NCBI GenBank assembly: GCA_963966315.1
Contig: CAWZYX010000002.1
Coordinates: 1-64,000, forward strand
Source of the DNA: Winogradskyella_A sp963966315
GTDB taxonomy: Bacteria > Bacteroidota > Bacteroidia > Flavobacteriales > Flavobacteriaceae
Length of the DNA: 64,000 nucleotides
Direction of reading: 5' to 3'
Part shown: positions 1 through 8,259 of the stretch, one piece after another
Layout: every line of letters starts with the position of its first letter
How positions within the stretch are numbered: the stretch's first letter is position 1
The notes under the pieces: model-generated
Told to the model about the DNA's origin: nothing
Seen by the model: only the letters and a program-made list of their open reading frames with translations
Databases searched by the model: none
Made by a program: the position numbers and the translations under genes

Positions 1-26
1 GGCTCGGAGATGTGTATAAGAGACAG
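1..26. other. Nextera sequencing adapter (artefact)
   Basis: These 26 bases equal the 3' part of the Illumina Nextera Read 2 transposase adapter, including the whole 19-bp Tn5 mosaic end AGATGTGTATAAGAGACAG at 8-26. The glycyl-tRNA synthetase reading frame starts directly after it. This is library-preparation sequence left at a contig end, not organism DNA and not a transposon remnant. Confidence 0.95.
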
Positions 27-451
27 CTTCCATTGGTCTGGACCGTATGTTTCTGGCGGTACTCTCTAATTCTTTAGTAGAAGAAGAGCTGGAGAACAAC
101 ACCAGTCGAACCGTTTTAAAACTTCCCGCAGTGCTGGCTCCAACGAAAGCAGCTATCCTGCCACTGGTCAAAAAAGATGGACTTCCGGAGATCGCCCGTG
201 AGATCGTTGATGACCTCAAGTGGGACTTTAATGTGGTCTATGATGAAAAAGATGCTGTAGGAAGACGCTACAGACGCCAGGATGCAGCAGGAACCCCTTT
301 TTGTATCACCGTAGATCATGACACCCTCAAAGACCAGTGTGTGACAGTAAGGCACAGAGACAGCATGGAACAACAGCGGGTTAAGATTGAAGACCTAAGT
401 AGCTTGATTAAAAAAGAGGTGTCTGTAAAGAACTGGCTAAAAGCCATTTAG
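27..451 (+). CDS. glyS: glycyl-tRNA synthetase, C-terminal part (5' truncated)
   Basis: Charges tRNA-Gly with glycine in the cytoplasm. The open frame runs from base 29, right after the adapter, reading SIGLDRMF, the end of class II motif 3; the ATG at 47 is therefore internal, not the start. The rest is the anticodon-binding domain: LAPTKAAILP, then the VGRRYRRQDAAGTPFC segment typical of the single-chain (alpha2) glycyl enzyme. About the last 140 residues of a roughly 510-residue protein are present; the missing part lies off the contig. The stop overlaps the stop of the convergent gene by 4 bp (448-451). Identification is strong; the truncation is technical. Confidence 0.92.
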
Positions 452-1044
452 AACCGATAGCCAAAGATCACCCCAAATCGCGGTTCTACCGTAGAGAGAT
501 AGTCCTCATCAAAGTCTCCCAGGTTTCTGGCAATCTGACCATTTAAGGTGAGGGTTACTCTATTGCTGAACATCCATTTATAGCCCAGACCAAAACCAAG
601 ACCAAAGCCGTCGACATCGTAGGTATAATTAAAATCCTCAAAATCCTCACCGTCGAAAAAATTCAAGCCATCTTCCACCCTGATATCCCCAAATCGGTAT
701 ATTAACAAGGGATAGAAGAAGAACCCGGCGTGATCTTTTTTAGAGGAAAAGTAAATGATATAAGCCCCCTGAAACGAAAAAGCATTGTTCTCTTCAATAT
801 AGCCGGCATCATAATAGCCATAGGTATCAAACAGATTGGCAGAAAACCATAAAGACTGGTTGTTTTTTAGCTGTCGTTCGTAATTAAAATTCAGCGTTCC
901 TGCAATCACCAGATCCAGAAGGTTGGTAGAAAGTTCATTTTTTAATTCCGGCTCAGCGGTTTCATTCTGCGCGTTTAGATCTCTTATGCCAAAAATGACC
1001 AGTGCTATTAAAAGGTAAGCTGCAAAGTGTTTTTCATTTTTCAT
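448..1044 (-). CDS. outer-membrane beta-barrel protein (tandem copy 2)
   Basis: A 198-residue protein with an N-terminal hydrophobic signal segment (about residues 8-25, cleavage likely near LNAQ) and alternating aromatic/polar strands ending in the chain GVIFGYRF, with a terminal Phe as expected for Bam-assembled barrels. Repeated GFGLGFGLGYKW is a barrel strand with a small-residue face. Same size class, layout and C-terminus as its upstream neighbour 12 bp away, so the two are likely tandem duplicates co-transcribed on the minus strand. No specific function can be assigned. Possible alternative: a porin-like or lipid-handling small barrel. Confidence 0.75.
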   Translation of the reverse strand: MKNEKHFAAYLLIALVIFGIRDLNAQNETAEPELKNELSTNLLDLVIAGTLNFNYERQLKNNQSLWFSANLFDTYGYYDAGYIEENNAFSFQGAYIIYFSSKKDHAGFFFYPLLIYRFGDIRVEDGLNFFDGEDFEDFNYTYDVDGFGLGFGLGYKWMFSNRVTLTLNGQIARNLGDFDEDYLSTVEPRFGVIFGYRF

Positions 1045-1055
1045 TTTTCTTGAAT

Positions 1056-1598
1056 TTAGAATCGGTAACCCAGACTAATGCTATACTTAAGAACAATATC
1101 TAGATTTCCTGCATCAAATAGATTTCTTCCGATCCCCCAGCTTACTTCAGCCATAAATCCTTTTTTAGTAACCCATTTACCTCCTAATCCAAAGCCAAGA
1201 GCAAAATCCGTAACATAATTTTCCTCACCATCTCCATTAGAGAACAATGAAGTGATGTCCTCTTCGTAAGAATTTAACATCCCAAATCCCTCCACAAAAA
1301 AACCGGCAGCGTATTTTTTTCCAAAAAAGAATCTGTAATAGGGAGAAATATAATATTGGATCTCATCCCTAACGTTTTCATCAAATGGTAGAAACACACT
1401 TATACCAAGAGAAGATTCCTCACTGAGATTTCTCTCATAGATTAGATCAAAAGCCCCAAGGACAAAGTACAAGCCATTGATCTTGATCTCATTGTGTTTT
1501 TCGTAAGGACCACTAGTAGATATTTGACTTTCAACTTGTTGAGATTGGGCTGAAAGTAGGGCTCCCACAAGGAACAGTAAAAATAGTGTCCTCTTCAT
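1056..1598 (-). CDS. outer-membrane beta-barrel protein (tandem copy 1)
   Basis: A 180-residue protein with a clear signal peptide (MKRTLFLLFLVGALLSAQSQ) and a predicted 8-stranded small barrel. It shares with the next gene the segment ALGFGLGGKWV (copy 2: GLGFGLGYKWM), a following IGRNLFD (copy 2: IARNLGD) and the C-terminus LGYRF, which indicates duplication followed by divergence. The two genes lie 12 bp apart and are probably one transcript. Role unknown; no substrate-binding motif is visible. Confidence 0.75.
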   Translation of the reverse strand: MKRTLFLLFLVGALLSAQSQQVESQISTSGPYEKHNEIKINGLYFVLGAFDLIYERNLSEESSLGISVFLPFDENVRDEIQYYISPYYRFFFGKKYAAGFFVEGFGMLNSYEEDITSLFSNGDGEENYVTDFALGFGLGGKWVTKKGFMAEVSWGIGRNLFDAGNLDIVLKYSISLGYRF

Positions 1599-1667
1599 GA
1601 TTTGGATAGGTTGTTTGTCATAAGATTCGAAATATACAAAAGCGTTGCGTAAGAAAAGACTTTGTTT

Positions 1668-4600
1668 TTAAAAATAAGCACGTAACTGCACCGAGCCTGT
1701 GTGAATGGCTTTTGAAGTCTCTGTTTTTCTCCCTGTGTAATTGATATTGAGGTCCAGAAACTTAGTGAGTCGCTTCTGCGCCAGCAGGCTCCAGGTAAAA
1801 TTGTTCCCCGGTTGCAAGCCCTCTAGTATTTGATAAGCCACCGGAGAATTAGCATTCCCTTCGAACTGATTATTGAAGTAATTGAATTCTCCAATGAGGG
1901 TAATTGCCTTAGGATTATTGTAGGTGAAGGATAGACCAAAGTTATTTTGCTGAAGGCTTTCAAAACCGGCACGTTGATTTTCCTTGGAACTGAACTGATA
2001 GAACACATCAAACTGAGCATTCTCATTAAAAAGATAGGATAGCTTTGGAAAAAAATGCTGGTTCTTTAATTCAAAGTTTCGATTGGTAAAATTTTGACTT
2101 ATACTTTCGGAGCTATCAAAATTAATCTGGGTATTAAGTAGCCAGCTCTGCGCAAACTTATGAACAAAATTAAACTGGTGACTGGTCAACCGATTTTCCT
2201 GGAAGCCTACAGACAATAAATTCCTGCTCCTGTTAGATAAAAAGGTATAAGAACTTGTATAACGTTGCTTTCCACGATTGAAGAACAGCACATTTCTGAA
2301 GTTATTATTAAGTCCTAAGGTACTGTCCGATCCATCATCTATCGGACTAAGATCAAAATCCTCGGGCTGTCGTATGATCTTTCGGTCCACCAAAAAGGCT
2401 GTTTGATTGTAAAAGTGCGACCAGAACCTTCTGGATTTGTGTTCTTCCTTAGACCACTGAGCCGGGTTAAAGGTAAGTGTTTGACTCAGTCGGTTCTGAT
2501 GTGTAGGTACGAAAACCTGATTTGGCAGCAATACCCTGATGTACTCCCCCTGATCCTGAAATTGAGCCAATTCAAATTCATCCAGTTCCTGGACCCCATT
2601 ATTGTTATAATCGATCCAGGTGTAGGCTCCCTGTCCAGGTTCTACCTGTACATAGGTGAAATCCTGTTGAGGTTGGGTTCCCGAATTGGTTTCAAAATTA
2701 ACGTTCCAAATAATAATATTATTGATGAACCTCTGGGTGTAATTAAGCCTGCTATTTAAGGACTGCTCGTCAATTGCAATGGTGTCCTTTGCTTTTAAAT
2801 CTCTATAGTTTACAAAGAGCTGCAAATTGGCATTTTTACTTTGTATGAGACGCGACTTAAGGTAATAGGTGTTTGAGCTGCTCACAGGCCTGACCCGATT
2901 TGATCTTAAACTGTCGTTGTAGCGTTTAATGAACCCCACTTCGGTAAAGACTTTTGTGCTGTCACCATAACCGACAAAAGCTTCATAGGACAAAAATCGC
3001 TGACTTAAGGGTGAAAGAATGCCCGTTTCCTTCTCTTCCTGTACATTATCTTCAAAAGCAATTTTAGCTCCTGCCCAGAGTTTGTTTTGACCATAAACCA
3101 CCCTATTGAAAGATCTGGCAAATTGAGCATCACTCCGCGTGCTTTCATTATTCATTATGCTTGATTTTGAAAACAAATGGACCCTACCAAATCTAAGGTT
3201 CGCCAAGAGGTTGTTTCTATTACCTTTGTAGTTTTCTGAGTAATCAAGGTACTCAAAACTATAATTAATACGTCCCTTTTTTTGGTGTACCAGATCTACC
3301 CCTGTTGTTAAAAGCAACTGATTCCCCAATGGATCATCGAGGTTCCAATCGCGACTGAATTCAGGTCTGTATAATCGCTGAATGGTCCTGAAGTCGCGAT
3401 TAATAAAATCGGTGTCCAGCACAAAAGACACATTCCAGGCACTATCTCTTTTCACGATAAGCTGGTTCCAGCGGAGCTTGGCTGCAAGACCATCGTTATT
3501 CTCATCATCGACCCCTGAGAACAGATTAAGATCATTTTTACTAGCTGCCAGCTCCACAAAAACATCTGTGCGTTCACTGGGTTGGTATGCTCCGTTGAGG
3601 ACCGCAACTTGTAGGCGTTCAGGTGCTACAAGCTGTATGACCGGAGCAAAATTTCCCTGAGGAATGCCATTTTCCGGAGGGATGTATTCATAGATGTTAT
3701 TGATAGCACTGATATTAGAGAGTACGTAGTCACCGTTGTTGGGGCCTACATCGCTGAAGGTAACACTAAATAGTTCATCGTTAGGGTCATTAGAAAACAC
3801 AAAGACCTCCTCACTGCCAATAAACTCCTTTCGATACAAGATTCGATTTTCAGAAAACTCTGAAGGGCGCTCTGAAGGAGCGATCATTCGGGATCTGTCG
3901 TCTCCAGCCTCACTGAGGATCTCAATCTGCTCAGTGGTTAGTTCCTGTTGCAGTGGTTGGTTTTTTGCATCACTTTCGGAATAGACTGCTACATTGATAT
4001 TAAACTTTTCTTCCTCATAAGAACCTCCGCCAAAAACCGTAAATCGCGAATAGTTGCGCTCTGTATACTGATAATCGATGGTAATACGCATTTCTGAGGT
4101 AATTGGATAAGTGGAATTAAAGATCAGTTCTCCAGCATTGTAATCGATGATATAGTCACGGTTTTCTCCTCTAATCAGGGGGATACCATTCACATAAACC
4201 GTCTCACTACCCGACACAATAAGTACATTAATCTCCTGATTGGGTCCCAGAATCTTGTAGGGGCCTTGGTTTCCCTCCTGAGCAGCGAACTGAGTGGTCG
4301 TCCATTGACCCCGAACCAGTGCTCCGGAAGCAAAAGCAGAAATTTCGTCATTTAGATGAGCATTGACGAAAAGCCCCTGAACCCTTTTGATGAAATTGGC
4401 AAAATAACTTTTATTATTTGCCAGGTCTATATCTCCGGCCCTTATGTTCCAGTCATCACTCATCAACTCTATAAATACCTGGTCAAATTCATCGAGTTGC
4501 TGCGAATAACCGGTTTGCTGCAAGGGAATATTAGCGTCCTGGATACTAGCTCTTAAAGTCACCTTATCACTTAATTTACCAGATATCTGCAGGTCGAGCT

Positions 4601-5117
4601 CGCTGTTTAAAACTGAATTCTGGTTATTACCTATGGTCACCGCCCGTGAAATACTACCCGAGGTAGTAAGCCCATCAAAGGGTGTAAACGCTCTCTTGCT
4701 GGGTTCTCGTTGCAGTTGATAAAGTTGCTGAAGGCCCTCATCACTGACAATCAAAGACTCATTCAATTGTTGATAGGTTTTGGTCATGAACAATGGGTAC
4801 CTGAGGTAAGCCACATCAACGGTATCTTCAGTAACGTTGGCTTTAAAGATAATTTGTGCTTTGGGGAAATCTACTTTATACGCAGTTGTATCGATAGGCT
4901 CTCCGCTGATAGATGTTAACCGGAAACGAGCTGGATTTATACTCACCGAGTCAATAAAGACAGTGTCCTTTACAGCTACCCTCTTCTTTCTGTAGTTCTG
5001 TAAATTTTCCTGAGCATTTAGGATGTTGCCAGTGATCATTATTGCCAGCAAGACTATCCATTGGAAATAACCACCCAAACCTGAAAAAAACCCCTTAAAA
5101 TGAAAAGTTGCTGTCAA
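1668..5117 (-). CDS. large outer-membrane beta-barrel surface protein
   Basis: A 1149-residue exported protein. Residues about 15-36 form a signal peptide ending near LNAQ. An N-terminal part (about 40-350) contains DWNIRAGDIDL and a QGLFVNAHL strand leading into a very long series of amphipathic aromatic strands. The C-terminus ends in VQLRAYF, typical for outer-membrane insertion. Around residues 830-850 there is an acidic loop, DYNNNGVQELDEF, with EF-hand/dockerin-like calcium ligand spacing. This class is widespread and uncharacterised in Flavobacteriia. It is distinct from SprA, which is about twice as long. No T9SS sorting domain is visible. It is divergently transcribed from xth across 165 bp. 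Confidence 0.7.
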   Translation of the reverse strand: MTATFHFKGFFSGLGGYFQWIVLLAIMITGNILNAQENLQNYRKKRVAVKDTVFIDSVSINPARFRLTSISGEPIDTTAYKVDFPKAQIIFKANVTEDTVDVAYLRYPLFMTKTYQQLNESLIVSDEGLQQLYQLQREPSKRAFTPFDGLTTSGSISRAVTIGNNQNSVLNSELDLQISGKLSDKVTLRASIQDANIPLQQTGYSQQLDEFDQVFIELMSDDWNIRAGDIDLANNKSYFANFIKRVQGLFVNAHLNDEISAFASGALVRGQWTTTQFAAQEGNQGPYKILGPNQEINVLIVSGSETVYVNGIPLIRGENRDYIIDYNAGELIFNSTYPITSEMRITIDYQYTERNYSRFTVFGGGSYEEEKFNINVAVYSESDAKNQPLQQELTTEQIEILSEAGDDRSRMIAPSERPSEFSENRILYRKEFIGSEEVFVFSNDPNDELFSVTFSDVGPNNGDYVLSNISAINNIYEYIPPENGIPQGNFAPVIQLVAPERLQVAVLNGAYQPSERTDVFVELAASKNDLNLFSGVDDENNDGLAAKLRWNQLIVKRDSAWNVSFVLDTDFINRDFRTIQRLYRPEFSRDWNLDDPLGNQLLLTTGVDLVHQKKGRINYSFEYLDYSENYKGNRNNLLANLRFGRVHLFSKSSIMNNESTRSDAQFARSFNRVVYGQNKLWAGAKIAFEDNVQEEKETGILSPLSQRFLSYEAFVGYGDSTKVFTEVGFIKRYNDSLRSNRVRPVSSSNTYYLKSRLIQSKNANLQLFVNYRDLKAKDTIAIDEQSLNSRLNYTQRFINNIIIWNVNFETNSGTQPQQDFTYVQVEPGQGAYTWIDYNNNGVQELDEFELAQFQDQGEYIRVLLPNQVFVPTHQNRLSQTLTFNPAQWSKEEHKSRRFWSHFYNQTAFLVDRKIIRQPEDFDLSPIDDGSDSTLGLNNNFRNVLFFNRGKQRYTSSYTFLSNRSRNLLSVGFQENRLTSHQFNFVHKFAQSWLLNTQINFDSSESISQNFTNRNFELKNQHFFPKLSYLFNENAQFDVFYQFSSKENQRAGFESLQQNNFGLSFTYNNPKAITLIGEFNYFNNQFEGNANSPVAYQILEGLQPGNNFTWSLLAQKRLTKFLDLNINYTGRKTETSKAIHTGSVQLRAYF

Positions 5118-5193
5118 AAAAAAGAAAACTGGTTAGCGTTTGGTGTACATCAATAACTGCGAATCGCCGTAAATATTTTATCGTTAAAACCTA

Positions 5194-5207
5194 GCCAATA
5201 TATTGGC
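5194..5207. promoter_or_regulatory. 14-bp perfect palindrome in divergent promoter region
   Basis: GCCAATATATTGGC is a perfect inverted repeat in the 165-bp gap between the surface barrel (minus) and xth (plus). It is placed as an operator would be for either gene. No protein binder can be named from sequence. Confidence 0.4.
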
Positions 5208-5282
5208 GTAAAATTAAGGCATTAATTACTTTCGCCTTGCTGCATGACATAAGAACAATATAAAAAGAGACCTTCTTTATAA

Positions 5283-6047
5283 ATGAAAATAGCTTCATAC
5301 AACGTAAATGGTATTAGGGCAGCCGTTAACAAAGGATTTATTGACTGGCTGAAAGCTGCAAATCCCGATGTCATTTGCCTTCAGGAAATTAAAGCCCAGA
5401 AAGAACAATTAGAACTTGACTTGTTTGAAAAGGCGGGATACCCTTACCAATACTGGTTCAGCGCCCAGAAAAAAGGGTATAGTGGTGTTGCCATCCTAAG
5501 TAAAAAGGAACCCAATCACGTTGAGTACGGAACCGGAATTGAGTCCATGGACGTGGAAGGACGAAACTTAAGAGCAGACTTCGATCAAACATCGGTCATG
5601 AGCCTTTATTTGCCTTCCGGAACCAATGACGCGCGTCTTCAGCACAAGTTTGACTATATGGATATGTTTTTGAACTACCTGAATAAGCTCCGAAAATCGG
5701 TCCCAAATATTGTTGTTTGTGGTGATTATAACATATGTCATGAACCCATAGACATCCACAACCCTAAGATGAAGGGAGTATCGGGGTACTTACCTGAGGA
5801 ACGTCAGTGGCTTACCAATTTCATCAATAGCGGGATGATTGACAGCTTTCGGTACTTGCATCCGAACGAACAAAAGTACTCCTGGTGGAGTTACAGAGCT
5901 AATGCCCGGGCAAACAACAAAGGGTGGCGATTGGATTATGCCATGGTAAGCCAACCGTTACAAGAAAATATAAAAAGAAGCGTTATTCTTAATGACGCCG
6001 TCCACAGTGACCACTGTCCTATCCTTTTAGAACTGGATGAACTTTAA
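5283..6047 (+). CDS. xth: exodeoxyribonuclease III
   Basis: Apurinic/apyrimidinic endonuclease and 3'-5' exonuclease of base excision repair. The 254-residue length is normal. Family motifs in order: MKIASYNVNGIRAA at the start, CLQEIKAQ (metal-binding Glu), SGVAILSK, the catalytic GDYNICHEPIDIHNPK, and C-terminal RLDYAMVSQ and HSDHCPILLEL (catalytic Asp-His). The start at 5283 gives the canonical N-terminus. The OmpA-like gene follows after 35 bp and may share its transcript. Confidence 0.95.
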   Translation: MKIASYNVNGIRAAVNKGFIDWLKAANPDVICLQEIKAQKEQLELDLFEKAGYPYQYWFSAQKKGYSGVAILSKKEPNHVEYGTGIESMDVEGRNLRADFDQTSVMSLYLPSGTNDARLQHKFDYMDMFLNYLNKLRKSVPNIVVCGDYNICHEPIDIHNPKMKGVSGYLPEERQWLTNFINSGMIDSFRYLHPNEQKYSWWSYRANARANNKGWRLDYAMVSQPLQENIKRSVILNDAVHSDHCPILLELDEL

Positions 6048-6082
6048 GTGAGAAAAAAACGTTCAAAACTAACAATGTAATC

Positions 6083-7042
6083 ATGATAAAAAAAATTCTG
6101 GTGATAGCCCTCTTAACGGGATTGATGAGCTCCTGTGTCTCTAAAAAAGTATACACTGATCTCGAAGACAAATACGCCAATCTGAAAAGAGAGAACCGAA
6201 CATTAAATGATGAACTTACAGAGCTTACAGCTTCAAACAATGCATTACAAAACGAATTTGATGCACTCCAGCGTTCCTTTGATGAGACCGTTAAAGAACG
6301 TAACCAATTGCAGACAGACCTTGCTGCCTCCATGGCCAATCTAAAAACGCTAAAAGCTTCTTATGAAGCTTTGGAACAAAACAGCTCTGCGGCAATCGAA
6401 GAAAATGTTCAAAAAAATCGTGAACTGCTGGCACAGTTGGAAGCAAAAGAGCAGGCTCTGGCAACCGAAAGTGACCGACTCAATAACTTACAAAAAGAGC
6501 TTGAAAAGCGTTCGGCTCGTGTTGCAGAACTTGAACGAATGATTGCTTCGAAGGATGCTGAAATGTCACAATTAAAAGATGCTATCTCAAGGGCACTCAC
6601 GGCTTTTGAAGGCAATGGTCTTACCGTGGAACAGCGCAATGGTAAGGTCTACGTTTCAATGGAAAACAAGCTGTTATTCAAATCGGGTAGCTGGTCCGTT
6701 GGTCCGGAAGGACGTTCTGCCGTGCAGCAACTGGGCACTGTATTGGCTGAAAATCCGGAGATTTCCATACTTATTGAGGGACACACCGACGATGTGCCTT
6801 ATAAAGGCAACGCCCAGCTAAGTGGTAACTGGGACCTTTCAACAAAGCGCGCTACTGCTATTGTGAACATACTACGGGAAAACCCCGGAATCAATCCTAA
6901 GAATCTTACGGCAGCAGGAAGGGGAGAATACGCTCCTGTAGCTTCCAATGAAACGACTGAGGGAAAGGCCAAAAACCGAAGGATTGAAGTGATCCTCACC
7001 CCAAAACTGGATGAAATCACGAGGCTCTTAAATGAGATGTAA
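6083..7042 (+). CDS. OmpA-family lipoprotein with coiled coil
   Basis: A 319-residue envelope protein. The N-terminus MIKKILVIALLTGLMSSC is a lipoprotein signal with lipobox Cys18. Residues about 25-170 are a long heptad-rich coiled coil. Residues about 190-310 form an OmpA C-terminal peptidoglycan-binding domain with ILIEGHTDDVPY, LSTKRATAIVNIL and AAGRGEYAP. The likely role is to link the outer membrane to the cell wall. The cytoplasmic DNA-repair gene xth just upstream gives no functional hint. Confidence 0.85.
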   Translation: MIKKILVIALLTGLMSSCVSKKVYTDLEDKYANLKRENRTLNDELTELTASNNALQNEFDALQRSFDETVKERNQLQTDLAASMANLKTLKASYEALEQNSSAAIEENVQKNRELLAQLEAKEQALATESDRLNNLQKELEKRSARVAELERMIASKDAEMSQLKDAISRALTAFEGNGLTVEQRNGKVYVSMENKLLFKSGSWSVGPEGRSAVQQLGTVLAENPEISILIEGHTDDVPYKGNAQLSGNWDLSTKRATAIVNILRENPGINPKNLTAAGRGEYAPVASNETTEGKAKNRRIEVILTPKLDEITRLLNEM

Positions 7043-7064
7043 TAAGGATTAACATAGTTATAAC

Positions 7065-7098
7065 AAGGCCTTTCGGATTTTGTCAGAGGTCTTTTTTT
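7065..7098 (+). terminator. probable Rho-independent terminator after OmpA-like gene
   Basis: A 7-bp stem (AAGGCCT with AGGTCTT, one G-U pair) and a 15-base loop, followed by a run of seven T. It lies 22 bp past the stop. The long loop makes it weaker than the other terminators in the window. Confidence 0.5.
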
Positions 7099-7117
7099 AT
7101 CTTTACATCTTCAAAAA

Positions 7118-7133
7118 TTTCTGATATCAGAAA
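7118..7133. promoter_or_regulatory. 16-bp perfect palindrome upstream of aldo/keto reductase
   Basis: TTTCTGATATCAGAAA is a perfect inverted repeat. It lies 20 bp before the chosen ATG and just after a -7-like TATCTTTA (7099-7106, one mismatch to TAnnTTTG). A repressor bound here would sit over the transcription start. The regulator is unknown. Confidence 0.45.
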
Positions 7134-7153
7134 CCGTGAACAACGTTTATAGA

Positions 7154-8191
7154 ATGAAGTATACTAAACTCCCACATACTGATATAAGAGTAAGTAAAAT
7201 TTGTCTTGGTACCATGACCTGGGGAAATCAGAACACTCCGGAAGAAGGCTTTGCTCAGATGGACATGGCGCTTGACATGGGTGTAAATTTCTTTGATACA
7301 GCAGAATTATATCCTGTACCGGCTACGGCTGAAACCTATGCTGATACTGAACGCATCATAGGGGATTGGTTTCAGAAGACCGGAAATCGAGATAAAGTGG
7401 TGCTGGCCACAAAAATTGCCGGACCCGGAGATTATACCGCTCACATTCGCACCACCGGATTTAGTAAAGCTGCATTGAACGAAGCAGTAGATAACAGCTT
7501 AAAGCGCTTAAAAACCGACTATATAGATCTTTATCAATTGCACTGGCCTGAGCGGCAGACCAATACGTTCGGAGTGCGCGATTACAAGCACAACCCTCAG
7601 GATAAATGGACCGACAACTTTAATGAGGTCCTGCACAGCCTGGATGAACTCATTAAAAGCGGTAAAATAAGACAGATCGGTCTTTCTAACGAAAAGGCGT
7701 GGGGCACTATGCGCTATCTGGAAGAGTCCAAAACCAATGATCTGCCCAGAATGATTACCATTCAAAACTCCTATTCTTTATTAAACAGAACTTTTAAAGG
7801 AGATCTTGCCGAAGTATCGGCAAGGGAAGACATTGGCCTACTGGCTTATTCTCCGATGGCCTTTGGGGTGTTGTCCGGAAAATATATTAAAGGAACCGCT
7901 GCCGATAATGCACGACTCAAGCTTTTTCCGCGATTTGCCAGATATAGCAGTAACAATTCCACGAAAGCCGCGAAGCGCTACATGGAAATTGCAGAGCAAC
8001 ATGATATGAGTCTTGCTCAGATGTCATTAGCCTTTGTGACACAGAGGCCTTTTGTAACCAGTAATATTATAGGCGCGACTTCTCTGGAACAGCTCAAGGA
8101 GAATATAGAGAGTATTGAAATTGAACTAAGTCCTGAGATATTGGCGGAGATCAATACAGTGCATGCTGTTATTCCTAATCCCGCACCTTGA
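7154..8191 (+). CDS. aldo/keto reductase, Tas-like
   Basis: A 345-residue NADPH-dependent oxidoreductase of the Tas subfamily. Visible features: KICLGTMTWGNQNT, VNFFDTAELYP (Asp and Tyr of the catalytic tetrad), KVVLATKIAG (Lys), YIDLYQLHWP (His), and C-terminal IIGATSLEQLKENI for cofactor binding. A GTG at 7136 is open in the same frame, but it would add six residues and overlap the end of the palindrome region; the ATG at 7154 gives the family N-terminus MKYTKLPHT. The substrate is not predictable. Monocistronic, with a palindrome upstream and a bidirectional terminator downstream. Confidence 0.9.
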   Translation: MKYTKLPHTDIRVSKICLGTMTWGNQNTPEEGFAQMDMALDMGVNFFDTAELYPVPATAETYADTERIIGDWFQKTGNRDKVVLATKIAGPGDYTAHIRTTGFSKAALNEAVDNSLKRLKTDYIDLYQLHWPERQTNTFGVRDYKHNPQDKWTDNFNEVLHSLDELIKSGKIRQIGLSNEKAWGTMRYLEESKTNDLPRMITIQNSYSLLNRTFKGDLAEVSAREDIGLLAYSPMAFGVLSGKYIKGTAADNARLKLFPRFARYSSNNSTKAAKRYMEIAEQHDMSLAQMSLAFVTQRPFVTSNIIGATSLEQLKENIESIEIELSPEILAEINTVHAVIPNPAP

Positions 8192-8213
8192 TCAACCTTA
8201 AAAGGATTACCAT

Positions 8214-8250
8214 AAAAAAACCCCCTTCCAATTGTGAAAGGGGGTTTTTT
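8214..8250. terminator. bidirectional terminator
   Basis: Stem AAAAAACCCCCTT with AAGGGGGTTTTTT, loop of about nine bases. It carries A and T tracts on both sides, so it can end both the aldo/keto reductase (plus) and the RNase G gene (minus), which converge here. Confidence 0.85.
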
Positions 8251-8259
8251 GGTTAGATA

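Noticed and set aside
1..26. Tn5/transposon end at the left edge
   Set aside because: The mosaic end is joined to the Nextera primer tail and sits exactly at the sequence end; it is library adapter.
47..451. Small 134-residue protein starting at ATG 47
   Set aside because: The frame continues upstream to the adapter with glycyl-tRNA synthetase residues, so the ATG is internal.
2403..2759. Open frame of 118 codons opposite the large barrel gene, and similar long antisense frames elsewhere
   Set aside because: These lie inside clearly coding genes and have no family features; they are shadows of the codon pattern on the other strand.
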